Shown here in pieces: positions 1 to 5,582 of a stretch of 5,582 bases of DNA. A model generated the notes under the pieces. That model was not told where the DNA came from. It searched no databases and saw only the letters and a program-made list of their open reading frames with translations. Position 1 is the first letter of the stretch; every line of letters starts with the position of its first letter. Origin of the DNA: Sphingomonadales bacterium (GTDB taxonomy: Bacteria; Pseudomonadota; Alphaproteobacteria; Sphingomonadales; Sphingomonadaceae); contig JAFLDC010000204.1 in assembly GCA_017302775.1 (NCBI GenBank), positions 1 to 5,582 of the forward strand, written 5' to 3'. The position numbers were made by a program, and so were the translations under genes.

Positions 1-1
1 C

Positions 2-373
2 TTCGAGACGGAGGGCGAGGGCGAAATCGTGATCGGCAGCCATGTCCGGATCAACGATGGCTGCACTATTGTTGCGCACCAACGAGTGACGATTGGCGAC
101 GATACCTTGATTGGCGAGTTTGCCAGTATCCGCGACGCCAATCACGGCATGGCGACGAGTGCCCTGATACGCATGCAGCCTAATGTGGCGTTGCCGGTCC
201 TGATCGGTGGAAACGTCTGGATTGGTCGTGGCGCCTGTGTGCTGATGGGGGCTTGTCTGGAAGATGGCGTCGTCGTCGGAGCGAACAGCGTCGTTACGCA
301 GCGGATATCCGAAAATTCGATTGTGGCGGGGGTTCCCGCCCGGAGGATTTCCAACCGGGTGGATAGGCAATGA
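2..373 (+). CDS. Hexapeptide-repeat (left-handed beta-helix) acyltransferase, 5' end missing
   Basis: This is the C-terminal part of an O-acetyltransferase-like enzyme of the maltose/galactoside acetyltransferase (WcaF-like) group. Such enzymes usually move an acetyl group from acetyl-CoA to a sugar hydroxyl in the cytoplasm. The frame is open from base 2 to the TGA at 371-373, so the true start lies upstream of the window. The GTG at 29 only looks like a start, because repeat-like sequence already precedes it. The visible part shows imperfect hexapeptide turns (IGSHVRI, VTIGDDTLIG, VLIGGNVWIGRGACVLMG, VVVGANSVV). It also has a DANHG segment whose His is the likely catalytic base, and the usual C-terminal AGVPARRI. 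The gene overlaps the next one by ATGA, which implies co-translation. The family is clear, but the acceptor sugar is unknown, and transfer of an acyl group other than acetyl cannot be excluded. Confidence 0.9.
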   Translation, partial: FETEGEGEIVIGSHVRINDGCTIVAHQRVTIGDDTLIGEFASIRDANHGMATSALIRMQPNVALPVLIGGNVWIGRGACVLMGACLEDGVVVGANSVVTQRISENSIVAGVPARRISNRVDRQ

Positions 374-1377
374 AGCCGTTCGCACGAGATGTCGCTTCGT
401 GGCTGCTGGATATGGTGCCCGGCGCAGCGTCGATCGGCCGTGCAGCCGATCGGTTGTTCATTGCAACTTTTCACCGCGTGCTTCCTGCTTCCCAGCTTGA
501 TGAGTATCCCTTGCCTGGACTGGCTGTCACGCCATCCCAGTTTGAGTGGTATGTGAGATTTTTCGCCAGGTATTTCGATTGCGTTCGTCTGGACGATGCC
601 TGGGATAGGCTTGTGTCCCGCGAAAAACGGGCAAAGCCGCTGCTGGCTGTCACGTTCGATGATGGCCAATTGGACAACTATCTCCACGCTGCACCGGTCC
701 TGAAGATGCATCGTATTGCTGCGACATTCTTTGTACCGGTAGAGGCTGTACAGACCGGGTCATTGCTTTGGCATGACAGGATGGCGTATGCAGCTCGGGC
801 TTTGACCAGTCATTATGAGCACGCTTCACTACTGGCCGAACTCGGTGTGGAGGGCGATACCTCCCGGGATATGCCCCGCACAGGTGTCAGAAACGCAAAG
901 CACTGGAGTCATGATCGAAGGCTGGACTGGATCAGGCGAGCTGAATTGGCCGTGCCGAACGCGATTCCAGAATGGGACGGGATGATGAATTGGACACAAC
1001 TGCTTGAGCTCGTGGGTGAGGGCCACGAAATCGGGAGTCACTCCTTCTCGCACGTCTTGCTGGATCAATGCGATGCACCGGCGTTGGGTGTCGAGATAGC
1101 GAGTTCACGAAAAATCTTGCAGGAGGCGCTGGGGCAGGAAATCCTGTCCTTCTGTTATCCCAACGGGAATACGGATGCACGTGTTGCATCCCTTGTTGAG
1201 GTTGCCGGGTACAAGGTGGGTGTAACGACAAGTTGGGGAAGCAATACAGCAGGCAGTTCCCCGTTCTTGCTCAAGCGGCACGACATGGTCTCGTCAAACT
1301 CCATGAATCGTCATGGGGAACTCTCTGAAAGACGCTTGCGGCAGCGTATGTTGGGTTATGTCAGAGGGGCGTCCTGA
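370..1377 (+). CDS. Polysaccharide deacetylase (NodB-homology / carbohydrate esterase 4 type)
   Basis: A 335-residue protein predicted to remove N-acetyl (or O-acetyl) groups from a sugar polymer or a lipid-linked intermediate by metal-dependent hydrolysis. The first NodB motif is TFDDG at 95-99, with D97 the likely base and D98 a metal ligand. The second is HSFSH at 224-228, with H224 and H228 completing the metal site. A third-motif-like segment, FCYPNG, follows and then a GYKVGVTT strand. The N-terminal FHRVLP and the insert starting LLWHDRMAYAAR are typical of deacetylases found in exopolysaccharide clusters. No signal peptide or membrane helix is evident, so a cytoplasmic site of action is inferred. 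The ATG at 370 overlaps the previous stop and follows a weak purine-rich stretch (GGGTGGA, 357-363). The stop overlaps the next start by one base. Family assignment is firm; the substrate is not known. Confidence 0.93.
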   Translation: MKPFARDVASWLLDMVPGAASIGRAADRLFIATFHRVLPASQLDEYPLPGLAVTPSQFEWYVRFFARYFDCVRLDDAWDRLVSREKRAKPLLAVTFDDGQLDNYLHAAPVLKMHRIAATFFVPVEAVQTGSLLWHDRMAYAARALTSHYEHASLLAELGVEGDTSRDMPRTGVRNAKHWSHDRRLDWIRRAELAVPNAIPEWDGMMNWTQLLELVGEGHEIGSHSFSHVLLDQCDAPALGVEIASSRKILQEALGQEILSFCYPNGNTDARVASLVEVAGYKVGVTTSWGSNTAGSSPFLLKRHDMVSSNSMNRHGELSERRLRQRMLGYVRGAS

Positions 1378-2594
1378 TGGCGGATAAGCGAATTGGCTAT
1401 CTGGTCAGCGAGTATCCCGCCCCCTCGCACACATTCATTCGGCGAGAGATTGATGTTCTGCGGCGAAAGGGCCTCAACATTGCGACTTTCAGTATCCGCA
1501 GGCCGGCCATGAATTCTCGGCTTGGTGTTGAAGACCAGCAGGCACTCACGGAAACCCGCTATCTGTTTCCTGTTTCGTTGTTATCGGTACTTTCCGCGCA
1601 GCTTTGGGCGATATCAACATCGCCGGGGAATTACCTCAAGAGTGGCATCTGGGCCACGAAACACGCGGCCCCGGGGCTCAAGGAGTTTCTCTGGCGGTGG
1701 ATTTATTTCTTCGAAGCGATCGTCTTGGCCAGAATGCTGAGTGAAGCCAAGGTTACGCATCTTCACAGTCACTTTGCGAATTCAGCCGCCAGGGTCGGCT
1801 TGATCGCGTCGAAGTTTCTCGGCATCCCCTGGAGCGTCACGCTTCATGGTGCAGCGGACTGGGCCTATCCCAATGGATATCTCCTTCCTGGAAAGGTTGC
1901 GTCGGCAGAGTTTGTAGCTTGCGTGTCGCATTACACACGGTCACAGGCAATGTGGCGAACACCCGAATCAGACTGGGGAAAAATGTTCGTTGCTCGTTGC
2001 GGAATTGACCTGGAGTCGTTTGCATATCGTACCGATCCGCCCAGGCAGCGCGCGATCTTTCGGATCGTGAATATCGGGCGACTTGTCCCGGAGAAGGCGC
2101 AAGTCGGATTGATCGAAGCCTTGTCACTGTTGCGTTCTCAGGGATTTGATGCTGAGTTGAGAATCGTCGGAGCTGGGCCGTTGATTAACGAGTTGAAGAA
2201 ACACATTGCCCGCTGCGGTGTTGAAGACCGGTGTACGCTGCTTGGGCAGATGACCGAGTCCGAAGTGAAGGAAGAGCTTCGAGAGGCCGATGTTTTTGTG
2301 ATGACGAGTTTGATGGAAGGTCTGCCTGTCGTCCTGATGGAGGCGATGGCGATCGGAGTGCCTGTGGTGGCTCCCGGAGTGGCAGGTATCCCTGAGCTTG
2401 TAGAGCATGAACATACGGGATTGCTTTTCTTCCCCGGCGATTGGGAGGGGCTGGCGCACCAGCTTGTACGGCTGATCGATGATGCCGCCTTACGGCAGAG
2501 TTTTTCGGAGGCGGGACGCATTCAGGTGGCCAAGTTTCACGATATTGAGATGTCCCTGACGGATCTGCGTAAGCGTCTTTGTGATATGACCTGA
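1377..2594 (+). CDS. Glycosyltransferase, GT-B fold, family 4 (WcaL/colanic-acid-type)
   Basis: A 405-residue retaining-type glycosyltransferase, probably acting at the cytoplasmic face of the inner membrane to add one sugar to a lipid-linked polysaccharide precursor. The N-terminal acceptor domain opens with a YLVSEYPAPSHTFIRREI segment, the signature of WcaL-like enzymes. It continues with HLHSHFAN (128-135) and SVTLHG (153-158). The C-terminal donor domain has GRLVPEK (234-240), whose Arg and Lys usually contact the donor phosphates. It also has the E-x7-E motif of GT4 enzymes (E314 and E322) within EGLPVVLMEAMA, followed by GIPELV. The length is normal for the family. The ATG at 1377 overlaps the previous TGA and has a good ribosome site (AGAGGGG, 1363-1369). 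It is a paralogue of the enzyme encoded at 2682. The sugar donor and acceptor cannot be predicted. Confidence 0.93.
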   Translation: MADKRIGYLVSEYPAPSHTFIRREIDVLRRKGLNIATFSIRRPAMNSRLGVEDQQALTETRYLFPVSLLSVLSAQLWAISTSPGNYLKSGIWATKHAAPGLKEFLWRWIYFFEAIVLARMLSEAKVTHLHSHFANSAARVGLIASKFLGIPWSVTLHGAADWAYPNGYLLPGKVASAEFVACVSHYTRSQAMWRTPESDWGKMFVARCGIDLESFAYRTDPPRQRAIFRIVNIGRLVPEKAQVGLIEALSLLRSQGFDAELRIVGAGPLINELKKHIARCGVEDRCTLLGQMTESEVKEELREADVFVMTSLMEGLPVVLMEAMAIGVPVVAPGVAGIPELVEHEHTGLLFFPGDWEGLAHQLVRLIDDAALRQSFSEAGRIQVAKFHDIEMSLTDLRKRLCDMT

Positions 2595-2681
2595 CCTGCA
2601 GGCCATGTTACACATGAGCGTGCCCATCGATGCTGAGTTCCGGCTTCCCCGCATCTGGATATTTGAGAGCGCTGCTTCAGA
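2595..2681 (+). other. 87-base gap between the two GT4 genes, with a possible 26-codon ORF
   Basis: This is the longest gene-free stretch between the two similar glycosyltransferases. An ATG at 2605 opens a 26-codon frame (beginning MLHMSVPIDAEF) whose TGA at 2683-2685 overlaps the ATG of the next gene as ATGA. The downstream gene has only a weak ribosome site (GAGAG at 2665-2669, 12 bases upstream), so translation of the small frame could help start it. Against this, the small ORF itself has only an AGG two bases before its ATG, and I recognise no similarity. The gap also holds an 8-bp palindrome CCTGCAGG (2595-2602) and a CATGT-TAC-ACATG inverted repeat (2604-2616). I see no convincing promoter or terminator. 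Confidence 0.3.
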
Positions 2682-3884
2682 ATGAATTTCGAACTAGCCT
2701 ATCTTGCCCCGGAGTTGCCAGCACTCTCTGCAACCTTTGTTTATCAGGAGTTGCTGGCGCTCGAACGCATGGGTTTTCTGGTCATGCCAATAACTGTTCG
2801 CAAGCCTGGCAGTTCAGCCACGGGGCAGCATGTGCTTGAAGCCCGCTGTCGGACGGTGTACGACCGATCAAAGGCTATCGTGGCCGCTACCGGGTTGTGC
2901 AGACTGTTTGCGATGCCGGGGGCTGGTGCCGCAGTGAGAGCATTGGCCGATGATTTCAGACGCTTGGGAATCACGATCGCGGCGCTGAAGCTGGTTTATC
3001 AGTTTTTGGCAGCAGCTAATGTGGCCCACCTTTTGTGTCGTCACAGAGTCAGACACCTCCATGTGCATTTTGCGCACGTCCCTGGAACCATTGGCATGTA
3101 TGCGGCAATGATGGCCGAGGTGCCCTTTACGGTAACTGCTCACGCCAATGATATTTTCGAGCATGGTGTCCTGCTAAGAGAGAAGGCTGACCGATCTCAT
3201 GGCTTCCTGACGATTTCTCATTTCAATGTCGCCTACTTGCAGTCGCTTGGTTTGCCTGAAGAGAAATTGTCCGTAGTGCGTTGTGGCGTCAGTTTTTCGC
3301 CTCCGGCAGTTTGGCCGCATGCTGCCGATAAATCGGCGTATCGCGTCGGAACGCTGGCACGCCTCGTCGAGAAGAAGGGGATCGATGTCCTTCTTGAGGC
3401 TGTATCCGGCATGCCACAGGTCCGTCTAAGCATAGCGGGGGATGGCCCCTTGCTGAATGACTTGAAGGCGAAGGCCGCTGCCTTGGGGATGTCGGATTCC
3501 GTCGAGTTCATTGGCAGTCTGTCGCATGAAGCAGTCGCCGACTGGATGGCTGACCTCGACATCTTCGCCCTGGCGTGCAAGCAGGACCGCAATGGGGATA
3601 TGGATGGCATTCCCGTTGTTTTGATGGAGGCAATGTCGCAGGGGATTCCTGTCATCTCGACCCGTCTCTCGGGGATTCCCGAACTGGTGATCGATGGCAG
3701 GACGGGGCTGCTTGCCGAACCGGGGAATGCATTGTCTCTGCGCGACAAGCTTTCGCAGATGCTGGCATCTCCGGCCTTGCGTGATTCGCTGGCGCGGGCC
3801 GCGGCCGATCATGTGCGCGAGGAGTTCGGGCAGCAGGTCAACATCGATCGTCTGCTGCGGCATTTCGCCGTGCCGGCACGGTAA
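2682..3884 (+). CDS. Glycosyltransferase, GT-B fold, family 4 (second WcaL-like enzyme)
   Basis: A 400-residue glycosyltransferase of the same type as the gene before the gap, expected to add another sugar to the growing repeat unit. The N-terminal domain starts YLAPELPALSATFVYQEL, then HLHVHFAH (125-132) and TVTAHANDIF (150-159). The donor domain has GTLARLVEKKG (223-233) and DGIPVVLMEAMSQGIPVIS, ending with SGIPELV. The first acidic residue of the usual E-x7-E pair is Asp here (D308 with E316). I recall this variant in exopolysaccharide glycosyltransferases and do not read it as inactivation. The start is fixed: the in-frame stop at 2664-2666 leaves ATG 2682 as the only good candidate. The C-terminal half is clearly richer in GC than the N-terminal half (about 61 % against 54 %). 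The stop TAA also forms part of a -10-like hexamer. Confidence 0.92.
   Translation: MNFELAYLAPELPALSATFVYQELLALERMGFLVMPITVRKPGSSATGQHVLEARCRTVYDRSKAIVAATGLCRLFAMPGAGAAVRALADDFRRLGITIAALKLVYQFLAAANVAHLLCRHRVRHLHVHFAHVPGTIGMYAAMMAEVPFTVTAHANDIFEHGVLLREKADRSHGFLTISHFNVAYLQSLGLPEEKLSVVRCGVSFSPPAVWPHAADKSAYRVGTLARLVEKKGIDVLLEAVSGMPQVRLSIAGDGPLLNDLKAKAAALGMSDSVEFIGSLSHEAVADWMADLDIFALACKQDRNGDMDGIPVVLMEAMSQGIPVISTRLSGIPELVIDGRTGLLAEPGNALSLRDKLSQMLASPALRDSLARAAADHVREEFGQQVNIDRLLRHFAVPAR
3868..3881. repeat. 14-bp perfect palindrome at the 3' end of the second GT4 gene
   Basis: CCGTGCCGGCACGG reads the same on both strands. It covers the last coding bases before the TAA and abuts the -10-like TAAAAT at 3882. 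It could act as a protein-binding site in the spacer of the putative promoter. In RNA it could fold as a five-pair stem with a CCGG loop. No T-run follows on either strand, so it is not an intrinsic terminator. A palindrome of this length somewhere in 5.6 kb is not rare by chance; its position is what draws attention. Confidence 0.5.
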
Positions 3885-3887
3885 AAT
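3882..3887 (+). promoter_or_regulatory. Possible -10 element of a leaderless promoter
   Basis: TAAAAT matches the TATAAT consensus at five of six positions and starts on the stop codon of the preceding gene. It ends seven bases before the ATG at 3895, the usual distance from a -10 box to the transcription start. A transcript from here would therefore begin at or next to the start codon. This fits the absence of any Shine-Dalgarno sequence before that gene. The -35 position (about 3859-3864, GGCATT) is a poor match, so the promoter is uncertain, and translation by coupling or read-through is an alternative. Confidence 0.4.
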
Positions 3888-3894
3888 CGCCGTT

Positions 3895-4794
3895 ATGACA
3901 AGACGCTATGTATTGATCTCTCCCTGCCGCAACGAGGCGGACTTCATGCGGCAGACGCTGGATACCGTCGTCGCGCAGTCGATTCGCCCGGCGCTGTGGG
4001 TCATCGTCGACGATGGTTCATCCGATGCGACACCGCAGATTCTCGCGGAATACGCCGCCCGGCATGACTGGATTCGCGTGGTGACGCGAAAGGATCGTGG
4101 CAAACGTTCGGTCGGGCCCGGCGTCATCGAGGCGTTCTACGCCGGTTATGAAACCATCGATCCGGATGACTTCGATTACCTGTGCAAGCTCGATCTCGAT
4201 CTGCGTCTGCCGCCCCGTTACTTCGAGGAGTTGATGCTTCGCATGGAGGCCAACCCGCGGATCGCGACATGCAGCGGCAAGGCCTATATCGAGACCGCTC
4301 AAGGCCTTGAGAACGAACGGCATGGCGATGAAACGTCGATCGGCGCCTCAAAGTTCTATCGGGTATCGCAGTTCAAGGCGTTGGGTGGTTTCGTGCGCGA
4401 GGTGATGTGGGACGGCATCGATTGCCACCGCTGTCGCATGCGCGGCTGGATCGCCTGCAGTTGGGATGATCCCGAACTGCGTTTCGTGCACCTGCGGCCG
4501 ATGGGTTCGAGCCAGCAGGGCATCCTTGTAGGCCGCATGCGGCATGGTTACGGGCAGTACTTCATGGGCAGCGGCCTGCTCTGGATGCTGGCCTCGGCGG
4601 TTTACCGGATCCCGGAAAAGCCGTATGTCGTGGGTGGGGCATTCATTTTGTGGGGCTGGTTGCGCAGTCGGCTGAAAGGTTTGCCGCGGTACGAAGAGCC
4701 TGGTTTCCGCGAGTTTCTTCGCCGCTATCACTGGCGCGCCCTGCTCGTCGGAAAGCGGCGCGCCATCGAGGAGCTTGACCGCTCGGCAGCGTAG
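3895..4794 (+). CDS. Glycosyltransferase, GT-A fold, family 2, with C-terminal hydrophobic segments
   Basis: A 299-residue inverting-type glycosyltransferase expected to add a sugar from a nucleotide-sugar donor on the cytoplasmic side of the membrane. It begins [14 protein letters not shown] and has VDDGSSD (38-44) for nucleotide binding and a metal-binding D100-L-D102. D173 in the [14 protein letters not shown] segment aligns with the Asp of the usual catalytic-base ED motif. Two short hydrophobic stretches, about 227-239 and 244-256, separated by a Pro/Lys turn, suggest membrane attachment near the C-terminus. The frame is open further upstream to an ATG at 3694. I chose 3895 because the family's N-terminal strand starts there and the longer version would overlap the preceding gene by 191 bases. 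No Shine-Dalgarno sequence is visible. GC is higher than in the genes before it. The family is clear and the sugar specificity is unknown. Confidence 0.92.
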   Translation: MTRRYVLISPCRNEADFMRQTLDTVVAQSIRPALWVIVDDGSSDATPQILAEYAARHDWIRVVTRKDRGKRSVGPGVIEAFYAGYETIDPDDFDYLCKLDLDLRLPPRYFEELMLRMEANPRIATCSGKAYIETAQGLENERHGDETSIGASKFYRVSQFKALGGFVREVMWDGIDCHRCRMRGWIACSWDDPELRFVHLRPMGSSQQGILVGRMRHGYGQYFMGSGLLWMLASAVYRIPEKPYVVGGAFILWGWLRSRLKGLPRYEEPGFREFLRRYHWRALLVGKRRAIEELDRSAA

Positions 4795-4847
4795 GCGCGC
4801 TGGGTCGTTCGGGTTCAAATTCGGATTCAAATGCAGGGAGCAGAAGA
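4795..4847 (+). promoter_or_regulatory. 53-base gap upstream of the dehydrogenase, with ribosome-binding site and a 12-base-spaced TTCAAAT repeat
   Basis: AGGGAG at 4835-4840 lies seven bases before the ATG at 4848. It is a good Shine-Dalgarno sequence that fixes the start of the dehydrogenase. Upstream, TTCAAAT occurs at 4814-4820 and again at 4826-4832, so the copies are 12 bases apart in otherwise GC-rich sequence. The pair could mark an AT-rich regulatory patch, or be chance. I find no -35/-10 pair with acceptable spacing and no terminator hairpin, so the gene is probably read from upstream. Confidence 0.5.
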
Positions 4848-5582
4848 ATGACAATCGCAGTTATCGGCCTCGGTTACGTGGGCCTGCCGCTGGTCGTGGA
4901 GTTTGGCAAGAAGGAGCGGACGATCGGCTTCGACATCGCTGAATCCAAGGTTGAATCATGCCGGCGCGGGGTTGATCCGTCGCGTGAGTTGCCGGATTCG
5001 GAAATGGCGGCGGCAACGTATGCGGAATACACGGCGGATGCCGCACGGCTAGCTGAGGCGGACATCATCATAGTGGCGGTGCCGACCCCGGTGGACGACG
5101 CGCACATCCCGGATTTCGGGCCGCTGGTCGGTGCCAGCGAGGCGGCCGGCCGGAACATGAAGCGCGGGGCGATCGTGATCTACGAGTCGACCGTGTATCC
5201 CGGCGCAACGGAAGAGGTCTGCATTCCCGTGCTGGAGAAGCATTCGGGCATGAAGTGGAAGCAGGATTTCTTCGTCGGCTATTCGCCGGAGCGTATCAAT
5301 CCGGGTGACCGCGAGCGGACGCTGACCAAGGTGATCAAGGTGGTTTCCGGGGATACGCCGGAAACGCTGGCGAAGGTGGCAGCCCTCTACGAGCAGATCG
5401 TGGAGCCGGGCGTGCACCGGGCGTCATCGATCAAGGCGGCGGAGGCCGCCAAGGTGATCGAGAACACGCAGCGCGATCTCAACATCGCGCTGATGAACGA
5501 GCTGGCGATCATCTTCGACAAGATCGGCATCGATACGCTGGAGGTGCTGGAGGCCGCCGGCACGAAGTGGAATTTCCTGAAT
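4848..5582 (+). CDS. tviB: UDP-N-acetylhexosamine 6-dehydrogenase (TviB/WbpO type), 3' end missing
   Basis: First 245 residues of a nucleotide-sugar dehydrogenase that oxidises C6 of a UDP-N-acetylhexosamine to a carboxylate in two NAD+-dependent steps. This would give UDP-GlcNAcA or UDP-GalNAcA in the cytoplasm for polymer synthesis. The Rossmann motif is GLGYVGLP (7-14), with D29 at the end of the second strand. VPTPVDD follows, then [11 protein letters not shown] with T115, and [11 protein letters not shown] with E148. The helix [27 protein letters not shown] carries K202 and N206, matching the conserved Lys and Asn of UDP-sugar dehydrogenases. [30 protein letters not shown] and the final KWNFL resemble TviB of the Vi capsule more than UDP-glucose dehydrogenase, from memory. 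The catalytic Cys lies beyond the window. WbpA-like or WbpO-like substrate choice cannot be settled from sequence. It is GC-rich (about 64 % over the first rows counted). Confidence 0.93.
   Translation, partial: MTIAVIGLGYVGLPLVVEFGKKERTIGFDIAESKVESCRRGVDPSRELPDSEMAAATYAEYTADAARLAEADIIIVAVPTPVDDAHIPDFGPLVGASEAAGRNMKRGAIVIYESTVYPGATEEVCIPVLEKHSGMKWKQDFFVGYSPERINPGDRERTLTKVIKVVSGDTPETLAKVAALYEQIVEPGVHRASSIKAAEAAKVIENTQRDLNIALMNELAIIFDKIGIDTLEVLEAAGTKWNFLN

Noticed and set aside
29..31. GTG at 29 as the start of the acyltransferase
   Set aside because: The frame is open to the window edge and residues before the GTG continue the repeat pattern, so the gene is simply truncated by the window.
142..711. 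Long open frame on the - strand (189 codons)
   Set aside because: It lies opposite two clearly assigned genes and its translation is low in recognisable motifs. Similar antisense frames (for example 3233-3748 and 4348-4854) are byproducts of GC-rich coding sequence.
2630..2839. 69-codon + strand frame overlapping the start of the second GT4 gene
   Set aside because: Most of it is the GT4 coding sequence read in another frame, it shows no family motif, and it has no good ribosome site.
3868..3890. Intrinsic terminator at the palindrome
   Set aside because: The hairpin is not followed by a T-run on either strand; the + strand continues TAAAATCG.
3694..3894. Upstream extension of the GT2 frame to an ATG at 3694
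   Set aside because: It would overlap the second GT4 gene by 191 bases. The extra 67 residues look like out-of-frame GT4 sequence, and the GT2 N-terminal strand begins right at 3895.
4775..4780. TTGACC as a -35 box for the dehydrogenase gene
   Set aside because: No -10-like hexamer lies 16-18 bases downstream; the nearest AT-rich hexamer is about 34 bases away. The motif is also inside the GT2 coding end.
4831..4851. Six-codon ORF whose TGA overlaps the dehydrogenase ATG
   Set aside because: It has no ribosome site of its own and contains the Shine-Dalgarno sequence of the dehydrogenase, so the overlap is most likely incidental.

Overview
This window is a stretch of a cell-surface polysaccharide (exopolysaccharide, capsule or O-antigen type) biosynthesis cluster. 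All six recognisable genes lie on the + strand, and both ends cut through genes. The GC level (roughly 55 to 65 % by hand counts), the codon use and the TAAAAT-then-ATG junction at 3882-3897 suggest a Gram-negative proteobacterium. I lean to Betaproteobacteria, but the window holds no taxonomic marker, so this is an inference.

Layout: (1) 3' end of a hexapeptide-repeat acyltransferase, 2-373; (2) NodB-type polysaccharide deacetylase, 370-1377, joined to the first gene by an ATGA overlap; (3) GT4-fold glycosyltransferase, 1377-2594, joined by a TGATG overlap; (4) after an 87-base gap holding a possible 26-codon leader ORF, a second GT4-fold glycosyltransferase of the same WcaL-like type, 2682-3884; (5) a GT2-fold (GT-A) glycosyltransferase, 3895-4794, which begins 10 bases after the previous stop, has no Shine-Dalgarno sequence, and is preceded by a 14-bp perfect palindrome and a -10-like TAAAAT; (6) after a 53-base gap, the first 245 codons of a TviB/WbpO-type UDP-N-acetylhexosamine 6-dehydrogenase, 4848 to the window end.

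How the genes fit together: the dehydrogenase should supply a UDP-N-acetylhexosaminuronic acid. The three glycosyltransferases would assemble a repeat unit on a lipid carrier at the inner face of the cytoplasmic membrane. The deacetylase and the acyltransferase would adjust N- and O-acyl groups. The predicted product is therefore a heteropolysaccharide that probably contains acidic amino sugars. Its exact structure cannot be read from the sequence.

Every gene belongs to a familiar family, and I see no wholly new system. The points most worth a second look are the palindrome plus -10-like junction at 3868-3897, which may start a leaderless transcript; the rise in GC inside and after the second GT4 gene; and the small ORF coupled to that gene. 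I see no RNA genes, CRISPR array, insertion sequence or convincing intrinsic terminator.
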